Shown: positions 50,523-61,895 of the stretch, piece by piece
How the letters are laid out: each line of letters starts with the position of its first letter
Position numbering within the stretch: position 1 is the first letter of the stretch
DNA from: Hysterangium stoloniferum
Taxonomy: Eukaryota; Basidiomycota; Agaricomycetes; Hysterangiales; Hysterangiaceae
Direction: 5' to 3'
DNA length: 64,000 bases
Assembly (NCBI GenBank): GCA_015178975.1
Contig: WHVD01000003.1
Location: forward strand, 496,001 to 560,000
Position numbers and translations under genes: made by a program
The notes under the pieces: generated by a model
Told to the model about the DNA's origin: nothing
The model's input: only the letters and a program-made list of their open reading frames with translations
The model's database searches: none

Positions 50523-51727
50523 ATGAGGTCAACTTCTCACATGGGTCAATTACGCAGGCTTGCTCAAGAGGGAAAAAGGTATTTCACAAGTATACCTTCT
50601 AGATATCAAAGACTCAATTTTATCGGCAAAGTAAGTCACTATCTAGATTGCTTAATTGACCCTTTCGACTCAACTATCCATCCATCAGAGTTTTGTGTGG
50701 TTCTTGGTTCTCTTCCATATCGCCCTATTCGCTATACTCGCCCTTTTTGGGCCGACCCGCATATTTCAATGGGTGTATGACATGTCTCAAGAATTGAAGA
50801 ATATGCGCTTTGGCTGGTTGATCCTGACAATCATCATGGGTAATTGCAATATCTTAGTTATTTGAAACTTCTTCGACCTGTATATCCCTATAGTTGTGGC
50901 ATCTTTTCCCCCAATGGTAGGGTATTCGACCTGCGTAAGCATATGCGGATTTGCGTATGGCATGCAAGGCTACTATGTCGCAGGACCAGCTACGCTTATT
51001 GGATCAGGTCTGGCTTTCATCGTTTTGCGCCTTCTTTTCATGGAACGAATCATGGCATGGTCATTAAAGAATGAAAAGTGGCAGGCTTTGGAAGAAATTA
51101 TAGTAAGATTTGCCTTTCATACTCGTCAATCTTCACAAATAATTTATGGTCAGCAAGCAAACGGGCTGCCTTTAATTATCCTTATTCGATTATCTCCGTT
51201 CCCGCCTTATGTGTACTCGCAAGCACTTTTTGCAGTAGGTGTTCCAAGGTCACTTATTCGTAGCTGCTCAACTCTGTTCTAGTCTATCAGTGTTGTCAAA
51301 TTCTGGCAATTTATGTTGGCAACTATATGCTATCAACCACGGATTCTTCTGGCTGTTTTTATCGGTTCGAAAGTTGGTACTTTGTCTGATGGACGTCAAC
51401 GAGGCGAGATGGACACAAGTAGGTGTTTAACTTCGCATGTATGTCCACTTCCTGATAACCTGGAAGCGACCAAAATTTTGAACAGTGTTTCCATTGTGGC
51501 GGGTATTCTTCTTAGTCTCGGTATTGGATGGTGAGCTGTTCTTTGCATAATGTTACATTTCCTGACAGATCCCAAGGTTCTTGTATCAAACTGTTTTGAA
51601 GAAAGTCAGGGCTTTGAAAGAGTCACCTGAGCGAGTTGCTACCTTAGCTGCGGCTGCATTAGAAGAGGTTGAAGAAGGCGCACCATTATTACGAAGCGTC
51701 TCATCCGACAACCTCCAGGACAGCTAG
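50523..51727 (+). CDS. TVP38: Golgi membrane protein TVP38/TMEM64 family (SNARE-associated/VTT domain)
   Basis: Starts MRSTSHMGQLRRLAQEGKRY at 50523. Membrane segments: FVWFLVLFHIALFAILALFG, FGWLILTIIM..VVASFPPM and AGPATLIGSGLAFIVLRLLF. The DedA/VTT signatures are FPPMVGYSTCVSICGFAYGM and GLPLIILIRLSPFPPYVYSQ, followed by SVSIVAGILLSLGIGWFLYQ. The cytosolic C-terminus carries ESPERVATLAAAALEEVEEG and ends SSDNLQDS with TAG at 51725-51727. VTT-domain proteins are lipid scramblase-like; yeast Tvp38 resides in late Golgi vesicles. Only about 90 bp separates its start from the duplicated segment, so its upstream region has been replaced or truncated by the insertion. Confidence 0.88.
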
Positions 51728-51894
51728 AGCCCTGTTTAGACTGTCTGGCTCAACAGGTCGAGACGTATCAGATCGTATCGTACCAAATCGACTCGTCATG
51801 TGTATATGTATTGTAACGAGTAAAGTATGCGAGTGGAAAGGGCTGTAACTCCTATGAATAACAAACAAGCAGGTCAACTAGGTAGAAAGACTTC

Positions 51895-53224
51895 TCAATA
51901 ATAGTGAACAAATAACAGAGCAAAGCTTGCACCGAGCAAGAACAGCAATATAAACATTCTACCATCCTTCGCTCTCCGTTTGGCTTCACGCAATTGCACA
52001 TTGCCTTTGTCTACTATTACGGATGTTGCGATGGCATCTTCGTGCAACTGTTCCGTGATTTCAGTCTGGTGTGTTAGATGTGTGACGAGCTCCATCTGGA
52101 GTGCACTGATATCAAGAAGATGGGATTCAGCCAACTGTACAGATGCAAGCGTGTCCTGCATTGATCTCAAAATGTTGGCGTTCTCAGTCTCGAACTGCAG
52201 GATCTGGGATGGCGTCAACTCCAATTCGTCCGTTTCGTCGTCAGAAAGACTCATGACATCATCATTGGTTATATGTCCAGTAGGTGAAATCACCTGGGCA
52301 GGTTCAGATGAAGTTAATGAGCCTGTCAACGTTGAGGCCAAACTGGAAGCCAAACTAGATGGTCCGCTGATACTATCTAGCCAACCGCCATTCCGTACAT
52401 GGTTTTGAAGTCCTTCTCCAAGAACTAGACCTTTCATTTCCATGTCGATAGCTTCCTTTGCTGCGCCAGAACCTAGCGTCCGAGCACGTTCCATTTGACG
52501 CTTTATGCGTTCCTCTTGCATTTCTTTCTGGCTTTGACTGACTTCCGCTAAACGCCGATTTAGAAACCAGGTGATACCAGAATGATGAGCTGACAAAAAC
52601 TCGGACGATGTTTGAGTCGAATCCTGAATCAATCTGGAAGGTAGGAGTCGGAGAAGAGGATTTGAATTTTTAGCGACCATTTCAGCTCGACCTGCAGATT
52701 GCTGTTAGCATTGATGTATGTTAGAGGTATTGGTATTTAATTACGTTTCTCCAATGATTCCATCTCTTTAACCCTATCTGCACAACGGGATAATATAACA
52801 CGAGCTTGAAGATCTATTTGATCTCGCTCCTCGTTGGTGAGATGGCGAATCCCAGTCCATTGCTCATGTGAGGCTCCTAGATCGAAGTTGCGAGGTGTTT
52901 GGCGAGAGATGAACGAACTATTTGAATCGACATTCAAATATGGTCGGCGTATACTATTGAGCATTTGTAGCAATGTATTGATATGTTTCAGCTAACACAA
53001 AGCCCTTAATTACGTGAAGTGTAGAAAGAAGCGGCAAAGCCACTTACAATGGTATAGGCCTCACTAATGAATGCCTTACTTGAAAGTAATGTGTCCGTGT
53101 TCTGCTCATCATGGCGGTTTAGATATCTTCTAGATGTACTCGCGGTCTTCACGCATTTTCCTTCTGGTAGGGATTTACGTTTTTCCTGAACGAACTGTCG
53201 AAATTCCAAGGTGCGGTCCAACAT
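51895..53224 (-). CDS. UFE1: Syntaxin-18/Ufe1-type ER Qa-SNARE
   Basis: ER t-SNARE for retrograde Golgi-to-ER fusion. The first ATG at 53224 gives MLDRTLEFRQFVQEKRKSLP. The Syntaxin-18 N-terminal domain includes SKAFISEAYTI, HLTNEERDQIDLQARVILSR and CADRVKEMESLEKR. After a low-complexity linker the SNARE motif reads ILRSMQDTLASVQLAESHLL, DISALQMELVTHLTHQTEIT and EQLHEDAIATSVIVDKGNVQ, with a central Gln, followed by a C-terminal anchor FILLFLLGASFALLFVHYY. TGA at 51895-51897. Introns lie at ~52690-52744 and ~52993-53046. About 420 residues, tail-anchored. Confidence 0.88.
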
Positions 53225-53795
53225 GTGCTTAGTATCCGTAGTGTACCACTTCAATTTCCCACGCACCTTGGAGGTTTAAGTTGATGTTTGTTTGTTCTTG
53301 GAAGTTCTTTCTTATACCACAACCATCATCACCCTTCAGAACTATTCGTCTTGCTCTTATCTAAGTCAAGACAAGAATGCTTGGTGTTGGAAGAGGAACC
53401 AGGCATGCTCGTTTGAGGCAGACACTGACTCAGCCAGACCATTTTCTGCCATGAAGCAGGATGCACATCTTTTCCTTATCTCGTGGTTTAGCAAGCCGTT
53501 TAGTACTGGATCTATGTTATTGATCTCTCCTGCCTCATAGAGAGCCAGATGCATCCCAGAGTTTTTAATTCTCCTCTGACGTTTATCTTACATTACCGCC
53601 ATTTTAGGATGGTCCATATTATGTAGATATCATTGTATGGTGCATCATAAGTGCTTTCCAGTATCTTAATTGATATATCTCTCTATGTCATTGTTTTCTT
53701 TTGTTAGAACTTGTTTTTCAACGATCCTCAAGTTCACGTGATGGGTGGCAGCATCTCCACGTGATTCTTGGAGTCTACGAGCATAAGCAGTTGGG
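53225..53795. other. Divergent intergenic region (571 bp)
   Basis: Promoters of UFE1 (-) and the WD40 gene (+). A minus-strand open frame at 53366-53554 and a plus-strand one at 53292-53540 overlap each other and resemble no family. Nothing else seen. Confidence 0.4.
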
Positions 53796-55905
53796 ATGAG
53801 TTCCACTAGTTTATATCGTCGCGATGCATTCGGTGTACTGTCTACCATGAGGCGGCATTGCCCAACTGAGGGTCGCTATTCCCGAAACAGGTCATGCCTA
53901 ACCCTCGCTGCCTCTCCTAAAATCTGGTCTAGTCTAGACAAAGTTGCTGTGCTGGGTGAACATGATGATCCTGGAGGTCATTCGGGCTGCGTGAATGCTC
54001 TGCATTGGTCTGCTGATGGGTCTGTTCTCCTCAGCGCAGGGGATGATACAAGGTAGGCCATAGATCCAGCGTGTTCAAGCCCATTAACATCTGATATGAT
54101 TCTTGCACACTGTCAGAGTTCATTTTTGGCGGCTTGACTCTGCTCAAGGTCAAGATGCTGGCGACTATCCTTTGACATGTACAGCGATGTTACAGACCGG
54201 ACATACAAACAACATTTTTAATGTACAGATCTTAGGAAATTCATCACGCATTGCGACATGCGCAGCAGATCGTCAGGTTTGCAAGGTTTTCACGATCCCT
54301 TCTTTCGTCTCATCATGAACCAGGTCCGCGTGTTTGATATCCATGGAGGTGACCTATACCGTCAAAACCATGGCTTGACAAAGTACACCAAAGAACAAGC
54401 CTGTATCCGGACTCTTAGATGCCATCGAGATCGAGTGAAACGTATTATTACTGAAAACTCTCCGGATTACTTTTTGACCGTGTCCGAGGCGAGCATTTCT
54501 CATAGGACCTCTTCAGTACCTGAATGTAATCCAAAATTCAGGATGGCACTGTGAGACAACACGACCTACGGACACCCCATAAATGCTCTCGCAAGGATGA
54601 AGCGTGCCCGTCACCATTACTACGGCTACCATTTAGCTTGTCTACTATCGCCTTGTCCCCTTTAACACCGTACAATTTTGTCGTTGCTGGCGACTCACCA
54701 TATGTACGTATTATGTTTTGCAGTGTCAAACACAACTTTACATATACTAGGGATATTTATTTGACAGGCGCCAACCAGGACGCCGCTTTAAAGAGGAATG
54801 GGGTGCGGAGGGCGTATCTAATGACCTAACATCGTGCGTGCGCAGATTTGGTCGAAAGCCTAGTGGGAAGAAAGAATATCTTGGAGGAGAGCATATTACA
54901 GGTTCCCGTATGTCGAATGACAATGGCCACGAAGTGTGTTATCCTATCCTTCATATTCGGATTTTCATCATTGACGCTTCAATCTAGTTGCTTCTATGTG
55001 TGTTCTTATAGCCCATAATTTCTGTAATGCTGACTGCAAGCAACTCAGCGTACAGTGGTGATGCCGTCTACTTATATTCAACTAGGGATTCTCCCGAAGA
55101 GTCGCTTTCGCAGTCTTCCGATGTCTCGTCTAGGTATGCTTTCAAGATCGATATTGTTAACGCCGCCTGTTTCTGATGCCATCAGTGATGGCAATGGCTC
55201 AGGGGTGTCGTCCACTGAAGATGGACCGGATGCACTCAAGGACGACTTGCCTGATACGTTGCGGCTCCCGATCGTGGTTCCTCGTCAGAGATACCATGGC
55301 GCATGCAATATGGATACTGTCAAAGATGGTGAATGAACAAAATTTGCACTTGACTGCATTGTATTGATTTTCTACTTCAGTCAATTTTCTAGGCCCTAAA
55401 GACAATTACGTTGTCTCTGGATCAGATGATGGTATGTAACTTGATCAAATAATTTAGGGACCTTTGTAATATCCCTACAGGTAACTTTTTCATTTGGGAC
55501 AAGCTTACAGGAGGTCTGCGAGATATATTGGAAGGAGATGAGAGTATTGTTAATGTGGTGAATCCTCTCTACGTACTGAACTATCCAGAGATTAATTAGG
55601 TATTGTTGTATAGATCGAACAACATCCGTCGTTACCTGTATTGGCTGTGAGCGGTATCGACAGCACTGTAAAAGTAAGCTTTTCTTATTGCGTGCGTCTA
55701 GTAGCTTATAATTGCTTCTAAGATCTTTGCTCCAAGCGGCAATGTCAGGAATTCATCTCGGATATCACAGAAGGAGGAGATTATGCAGAACAATATGTCG
55801 CAAGAGCAATCACTGAGCATGATGTTACATGCAGAAATGTCGCGTCATCGGGTGGTCATTGCCGGAGAAACTCTTGCAGATGAGCCAGAGTGTGTGTATC
55901 AATAA
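53796..55905 (+). CDS. DCAF8/DCAF6-type WD40 protein (CUL4-DDB1 substrate receptor candidate)
   Basis: Starts MSSTSLYRRDAFGVLSTMRR at 53796. WD40 repeats are visible: GHSGCVNALHWSADGSVLLS (AGDDTRVHFWRL), TGHTNNIFNVQILGNSSRIA (CAADRQVRVFDI), CHRDRVKRIITENSPDYFLT (SEDGTVRQHDLR), STIALSPLTPYNFVVAGDSP (YGYLFDRR), and near the C-terminus VNFLGPKDNYVVSGSDDGNF (FIWDK) and EQHPSLPVLAVSGIDSTVKI (FAPSG). The order, the DxR box in EDGTVRQHDLR and the VKGVNF.GP...VVSGSD.G pattern match DCAF8/DCAF6. An acidic, Ser-rich insert sits between repeats (SPEESLSQSSDVSS, 55085-55130). The intron at 54489-54541 needs a GC donor to preserve the blade. Ends ECVYQ with TAA at 55903-55905. At least nine introns. Confidence 0.82.
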
Positions 55906-56524
55906 TCTTTGACATGTATTTTACAAACGGAAGTCGAAATGAGGCATTTTCTGCTTTGTTTAAAGGTGCAAATTAGACATGCTACCTCACATGAAAACCA
56001 GGAAATAGCATATATTTCATACTTGAGGATACTTACAACGACAACTAATGTGAGGATTGTCTCAGTTGCCGCTAAACACAGGTAATACTGCAGATTCTCT
56101 GCTTAATACGAACTACACGGAAAACTAAGCCTTAAAGCCCACTCTGTGTGATTGACGCGCGTCGTGGTAGCTCTGCTTCACCTTTGGCTCACCTTAAGAG
56201 AGGCCATTTGTCTTTAGGATTGGATGCATTATATGCCTATAATAGTATTTAAAGGACCCGCTGTGAGTGTAGATCCTTTAATTTGCTTTCATAGTGTCGT
56301 GAACCCTAAAAAAAAACTAACCTCCTCACAGCAATAGGTTTAATTTTCACAGCCGACATAACAATCGATTTTACGACATACATTGAACATTGGCATATCC
56401 TTCACCATATCCCAAGTATCGTTTATCGAGCCGCTTCCCATTTGAGTGCTGGAGCGTCCGCGTCTGCTCGGTTTTAAACTTTCCCACTCTCGTCCACAAC
56501 GTTGTCAGCCTTTCTTACATTGTC
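55906..56524. other. Intergenic region (619 bp)
   Basis: 3' UTR of the WD40 gene and promoter/leader of the CTK1 gene. An open extension upstream of the CTK1 ATG (from 56390) starts with TTG, not ATG, and is treated as leader. Confidence 0.4.
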
Positions 56525-59500
56525 ATGCACAACACACACAGCCGGAGGAGGATTCATACTTCAGAAAGTGCATCCCGTTATAGCGCGAATGATATGGGCA
56601 CTGAATTACCAGTGCTAATACCCAGAGAAGACGACTTACATTCTTCTCTTCCTCGCACACCACCCCATCACTATTCACAGCGTCCCCCCTCCAGGGACGA
56701 ATATTCTGTTACAAATGATACTAATTCACGAGGTCACCAACGACATGAAGTCTGGCGGCAAAGGGACACATCTCCTTATCCCGTTGACCATGGCCACCAT
56801 TCCCGTTCAGCCGTTGACCACCTTGATGGTCACCGGCAAGCCGACTATTACGAACAAAGCGGTGACAGAAACCCAAATGCGGCGAAAAGAGGTTGGTCTA
56901 GCCACGCAGATCGTGAATATACCTCAACCGGCGGTATCGATCGTGATTGGGCATCGACGTCAAGGTATGAAAGTGGAGATCTTGACCGATGGGAAGGTCA
57001 TGAGCGAGAAACTAATCTCGTTCGCGAGCGAGACCAATTTTCAGCCCAAGAAAGAGATCGAGAAAGAGCATTGGATCTAGAAAGGGAGCAGGAGCGGGAC
57101 AGAGATAGAGACCGGGGGCGGGATGTTGGTCGAGAAAGGGATATAAGTCGTGATGATCGTTCGACTAACCGTCACCGGGATACTTATGAGAAGGATTCTT
57201 CTCAGACCCGAGACCGTGGATGGACTCACAACCAGGAGTGGGATCGCGACTCCTTCCAGGCGCAAGAGTGGAGAGCCTCCAGAAGTTCTTGGAGAACGAG
57301 GCCCACCCCCGTACAGTCATCTCATCAGGACCGCACTTGGAAGCCAGCGCCCGCCTGGCAAGCTGCGGAACGAGCTCCTCATCAGGGTACACAATCCAGT
57401 AACAACTACAACAAGCGTAATAAAAGAAAGAATCCTCAACCACAGAATCGACGAGTCTGGCAGCAGAATCAACATCATCTTGAACCTGAGTGGAGGGACG
57501 ATCTCAATAACTGGCATGATCGCGGTCGTTCTACATCTGCACAGGAGAAGTTGGTACTTTTATTTTATTTTATTTTATTGGTTAACTGACAATTCTTAGG
57601 GGAAAGAAGACCATATATGAGCGACCAGCTCATATTGAAGAACGGCAAGGCAAAAGGCGTCATGAAGCTACTACGTCTCGTTCTCGTTCTCGCTCTCACT
57701 CCCGTTCTCGCTCCCCAAGATCCGTCAGCCCTTCGTTTTCACATACAAGGTCGTCAAAGCGACAGCGTCGTCAAGTGTCCCCAGTTCGCATGCGTCGACA
57801 AGCAAGTCCCAGCCCGTCAAAAAGCAGAAGCCGCTCAAGAAGTATCACCGTCAGTCCTCGTCCACGGGTCATGCAAGAGTATGCGCCTCGATCGAACCGA
57901 TCAAGATCTGTTTATTCTACTGCTTCCCGTCACAGCGAGGATAAGCGCAACCCGCGACGACGCCGCAGCCCCTCTTCCCCCTCTAGTCGAAGTCGAAGTC
58001 GCAGCCGAAGTCCTGGTAATCGACGTCGATCCTTACACAGACTTCCCGTTCCGTACACCAAGGACATATCCGCAGTTCACACCCGTAAGCCTCTTCCTAC
58101 GACATTCGGTCCAGAAGAGTCCGTTAGTTTTCATCAGAGTAAAAGCTATTCCAATGGCCGTACCATATATCAGCGTGAGGTTTGTGTCGTTTGAATTGAA
58201 CATTCTTATCTGGTTTATCAATTTGACTTACTTGACAGCGAGACATAAGACACAATCGTGGCATTGATGTCCGGGAAGGTTTCTCATCCGATCGCCACCA
58301 CATGAGAGATATAACTAAAAACGACCTTTCGACCAATGGCCTTGACGCGCGGATACAGGTACGCTCTTAAATTTGTTGTCTGAATGAATTCATAAAAGAA
58401 CCTTCTAGCATTTGTCATCACCTCCGACAATAGCAGAGATGAGAGATCATCGAACAAGAATGGCACGCACGCATGCTATAGTTGACAGTGCATCATCTGC
58501 CTTCGTTAAAGTGCCAGAAAGGGAATCATGGCCACCGATAGACCCTGGAGAAAAAAGTATGCCTTCTGCACAATTAGCACCCCCTGGAAACGCCTCAATC
58601 AAGAGGTTTTTCCCCGACGACGACGATGACGATACTCCTCCGATACCTCCCGTCGTACCTCCGCCGGTTAAGTCGCGCTGGGTCACATTGTCTGGCCCCA
58701 CTTCAAATTTGGATACTTCTGCCGGAATAGTTCATAAGAGCGATCTGCAGCATTCAGAACATATATCGCCTGATTATCAAATACACGACTGTCAGGAAGC
58801 GACCTCCACAAGAGAAGCAACCAAAACCGCTTTAGCACAGACTTTGACATCTGATGCCGAAGCACCACGCATCGTAGATCCGCCTCAAGCTATAAAAACG
58901 ATCGAAGAGGAAGTTGTCACACGTCCTGTTTCGACTAAAGAAGAACTTTACAAGATCGTGAGCCAAGTTGGTGAGGGTACATTTGGGAAAGTCTACAAGG
59001 CCCAAAATGCTGTTACTCAGTCGTACGTTGCTCTTAAGCGGATCCGAATGGAAGGAGAGCGCGATGGTTTCCCGGTGACAGCGATGCGAGAAATCAAATT
59101 ATTGCAATCCCTTCGCCATCCTAACGTGATAACTTTGCATGAAATGATGGTGTCGAAGGGTTCGTAAATATCATATTTTGTCATAATTTTACTCACACGT
59201 TACTTGGTTAGGCTATGTTTATATGATATTCGAATATATGGACCATGACTTAACAGGCGTCCTCTCGCAGACGCAGTTTTCATTCACCCCAGCTCACCTG
59301 AAGTCTCTATGTCGGCAAATGCTTGCGGGATTGGCGTACCTTCATCATAAAGGCGTTATTCACCGCGATATCAAAGGCTCAAACATATTAATCAATAACC
59401 GAGGAGAGTTGAAACTGGCAGACTTCGGTTTGGCGAGGTTCTATCAGAAACGCCGACGGAGCGACTACACTAATCGCGTCATCACCTTGTGGTATAGACC

Positions 59501-60127
59501 TCCCGAGTTACTTCTTGGGGCGACTGTATATGGTCCGGAAGTTGACATGTGGAGTGCAGGGTGAGCCTGCAAAGTTTGTGAGGTTGAACTTGATCTTACT
59601 CTTAATCTTGCAGGTGTCTCATGCTAGAATTATTCACGACTAAGCCCATTTTCCAGGGCAATGACGAAATCCATCAGCTACAAGTGGTATACGATATTTT
59701 GGGTGCACCACATCCGGACGAATGGGCCGGACTGACGGAGCTACCGTGGTATGAGCTCATTAAACCAGTGAAGTCTGCGAAAGGGGGACTACGCAAGCTC
59801 TTCAAAAAGTCTGTGCCTATCCCTACTCATACCCGCACATGAACTAACCTTTTGTAGATGGTTGTCCCCAGCAGGGCTCGACCTTGCAGAAAAATTGTTA
59901 ACATACGATCCCGAGAAACGAGTTACTGCAATGCAAGCTTTACAAGCATCATACTTCAAAGAGGAAGAGCCACTCGAGTTAATGCCTGAGTACATAAATT
60001 TTCTTGTTTTCGAATTGTTAGCGCTCATTTCTATGGTTTTGCTAGGCTGTCCTCGCTGGAAGGTGAATGGCATGAGTTTGAGTCTAAGCGAGAAGAACGG
60101 AAGAAACGTAAAAAACCAGAAGTATGA
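56525..60127 (+). CDS. CTK1: CTD kinase Ctk1/CDK12-type, with RS-rich N-terminal extension
   Basis: Cyclin-dependent kinase that phosphorylates Ser2 of the Pol II CTD. Starts [20 protein letters not shown] at 56525. About 700 residues of low-complexity sequence precede the kinase: an RD/RE region (~57000-57170) and Arg-Ser repeats ([40 protein letters not shown]). The kinase domain starts [20 protein letters not shown] (P-loop), then [20 protein letters not shown] with MREIKLL (cyclin-binding helix, PVTAMRE variant of PITAIRE), [38 protein letters not shown] (activation loop Thr) and DMWSAGCLMLELF. After [18 protein letters not shown] a spliced exon gives the basic tail ending [12 protein letters not shown] at 60125-60127. 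The RS extension resembles animal CDK12/13 more than yeast Ctk1. Confidence 0.92.
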
Positions 60128-60180
60128 TCATTGTAATATTAAATGCATGTTATCATTTGTACCCATATGAATAAAGCGAA

Positions 60181-61752
60181 CTACGGTAATATGGTCCTAC
60201 TGCGAGCTACGAGGCCTTTTTCAGTGAGATGTTGCACAATTGTTTCAACCTATAAGTGAGTTATTAGTGAGAAGGAAGTGAGCACACGAAGATTTTCGTT
60301 ATGAACCTCTGCAGCTGTCGTACGGATTTGATGATCCCATTTCTTTGTGTGAGGTGAACCAGTTTCTTCGGTATGCATATCGACGTCACCCAATCCTCCA
60401 GCTTTTCCTTGGGCATCGTCTTCTTCGGAACGTCCTTCAAAGCGAATAAGTTTCTCTATTTGATCTATAGTTCCTCGTAAACGTCCTTGTTCAATCATCT
60501 TTCTTGCCATAGTTTCAGCTGCGCCTGGTGCAAGGTCAAGTAAGGCTCCCAAGCCGGAGAACGTGATATTGTTATAGATTTTTGAACATGACAGCAAATT
60601 GTGTTCCATAACTGCTCTGTCAAGGACTGTCGAAGGACCAGTCCGGGTGCTGGCGCCAGACTCCAACGCACCTAAATCGTCCGCCTGACCAGCGGATGCT
60701 AACCGATCATTAGAGGATTGAGCGATTTTGGCAAGTTGGTGTTGTTTCAATGATGCTTCAAATTCTTTAACTTCGGTCACACGAAGAATATGATCGAGAA
60801 ACATTTTGGTCAGAATGTTGTGATTAGGAAGGTGTGCCGTTCTTTCGTCCCTGCAGAGAGATGCTAACATGCGAGAACGATTAGGACCAGCAGGGGCAAG
60901 GACCGCACATGTCATGGCAGCTGATCTAAAGGAGAGATGAGCGTAACACCCAAAACTTTGGAAGATCTCTAATCCCTACAATGCTTGAGAGCGTTCGTCT
61001 TCATCTAGATCGCCAACCCAACTCAATTCATGGTATCTGCTTGCGGCCTCTAAGAATTTCCGCGCGTAATCATGAATACGCGCTTGACAAAGCTTGAATG
61101 CCAGCTGTAGTTCTTTATCTTGAGTCGAGTGAATAAGGAGTGCAGCACGATTATAGTATGTTTCAGCCTGCACAGAATCCTCTTCTTCTAATAGAAGTCG
61201 GACGATGCGAACATATGTCCTTAACCTGTCTTCATCAGAGGCATTGCTAATATTTCATTATAAATCTTGTCATGGAACTTAGAGCGATGGTACATACCGA
61301 TGACCAGCGTCAAGAGGAATGGCCATGAGGACACGTGCGGCCTCGCTGAAGTCTTCCTCTTCCTCTAGGAGATCAGCCAATTGGTATCGTAGTGACGTTG
61401 CCTAGACCATTTGAGTGCTGTGTTGTAATAGATAATTTAGTTATTGCCGTACCTGCTCTTCGAACCTTGTCAGGCGAGGTTGGATGATATTTAGACAATC
61501 CTCAATGACCTCTTTCCGTGTTTCACGATCTTGAACTTGCTTCTCCTCGAATGCTTTCACTACTTCAGCCACAATAGGACGCCCAACAACAATATTGACA
61601 TGATCTTGTGTAACGAAGTCGACTAAAAGATGGATACTATGAGCAATGGAAGAATCGTTCTTCTGGCTTATAATATCTGAAAAAAGGGAAAGATAACCAT
61701 TAGCTTGATCCTTGGAAGGTAATGTTGATAAATGTGACAGTTTTGATTCCAT
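60181..61752 (-). CDS. CSN4: COP9 signalosome subunit 4
   Basis: PCI-domain subunit of the COP9 signalosome, which deneddylates cullins. Starts MESKLSHLSTLPSKDQANGY at 61752. TPR-like helical repeats: ATSLRYQLADLLEEEEDFSE, ARVLMAIPLDAGHR, RLRTYVRIVRLLLEEEDSVQ, AETYYNRAALLIHSTQDKEL and ARKFLEAASRYHELSWVGDL. The C-terminal part contains TCAVLAPAGPNRSRMLASLC, RTAHLPNHNILTKMFLDHIL, AVMEHNLLSCSKIYNNITFS (PCI domain), GLGALLDLAPGAAETMARKM and MIEQGRLRGTIDQIEKLIRF. A last intron with a CTAAT branch-like site joins to ETIVQHLTEKGLVARSRTIL then P and TAG at 60181-60183; unspliced, the frame would stop at 60250. The WD40 DCAF gene upstream belongs to the same cullin-ligase system. Confidence 0.9.
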
Positions 61753-61895
61753 TTTCTTTTCAGACCGAAGGAACGAGGTGCTTAGGTGAACGCCACAGGA
61801 AGCGAAAGTGACGGAATCAAATTCAAAGGACTACTACATATCCCCTATGGCAGTACAGCATCATGGTTATATTCGAACAATATACTACATCTTGA

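Noticed and set aside
53366-53554. Minus-strand 62-codon frame (LNHEIRKRCASCFMAE) upstream of UFE1
   Set aside because: Single short frame in a divergent promoter, overlapping another frame on the opposite strand; no family recognised.
56390-56524. N-terminal extension of CTK1 upstream of 56525
   Set aside because: It opens with TTG rather than ATG; the first ATG in frame is 56525.
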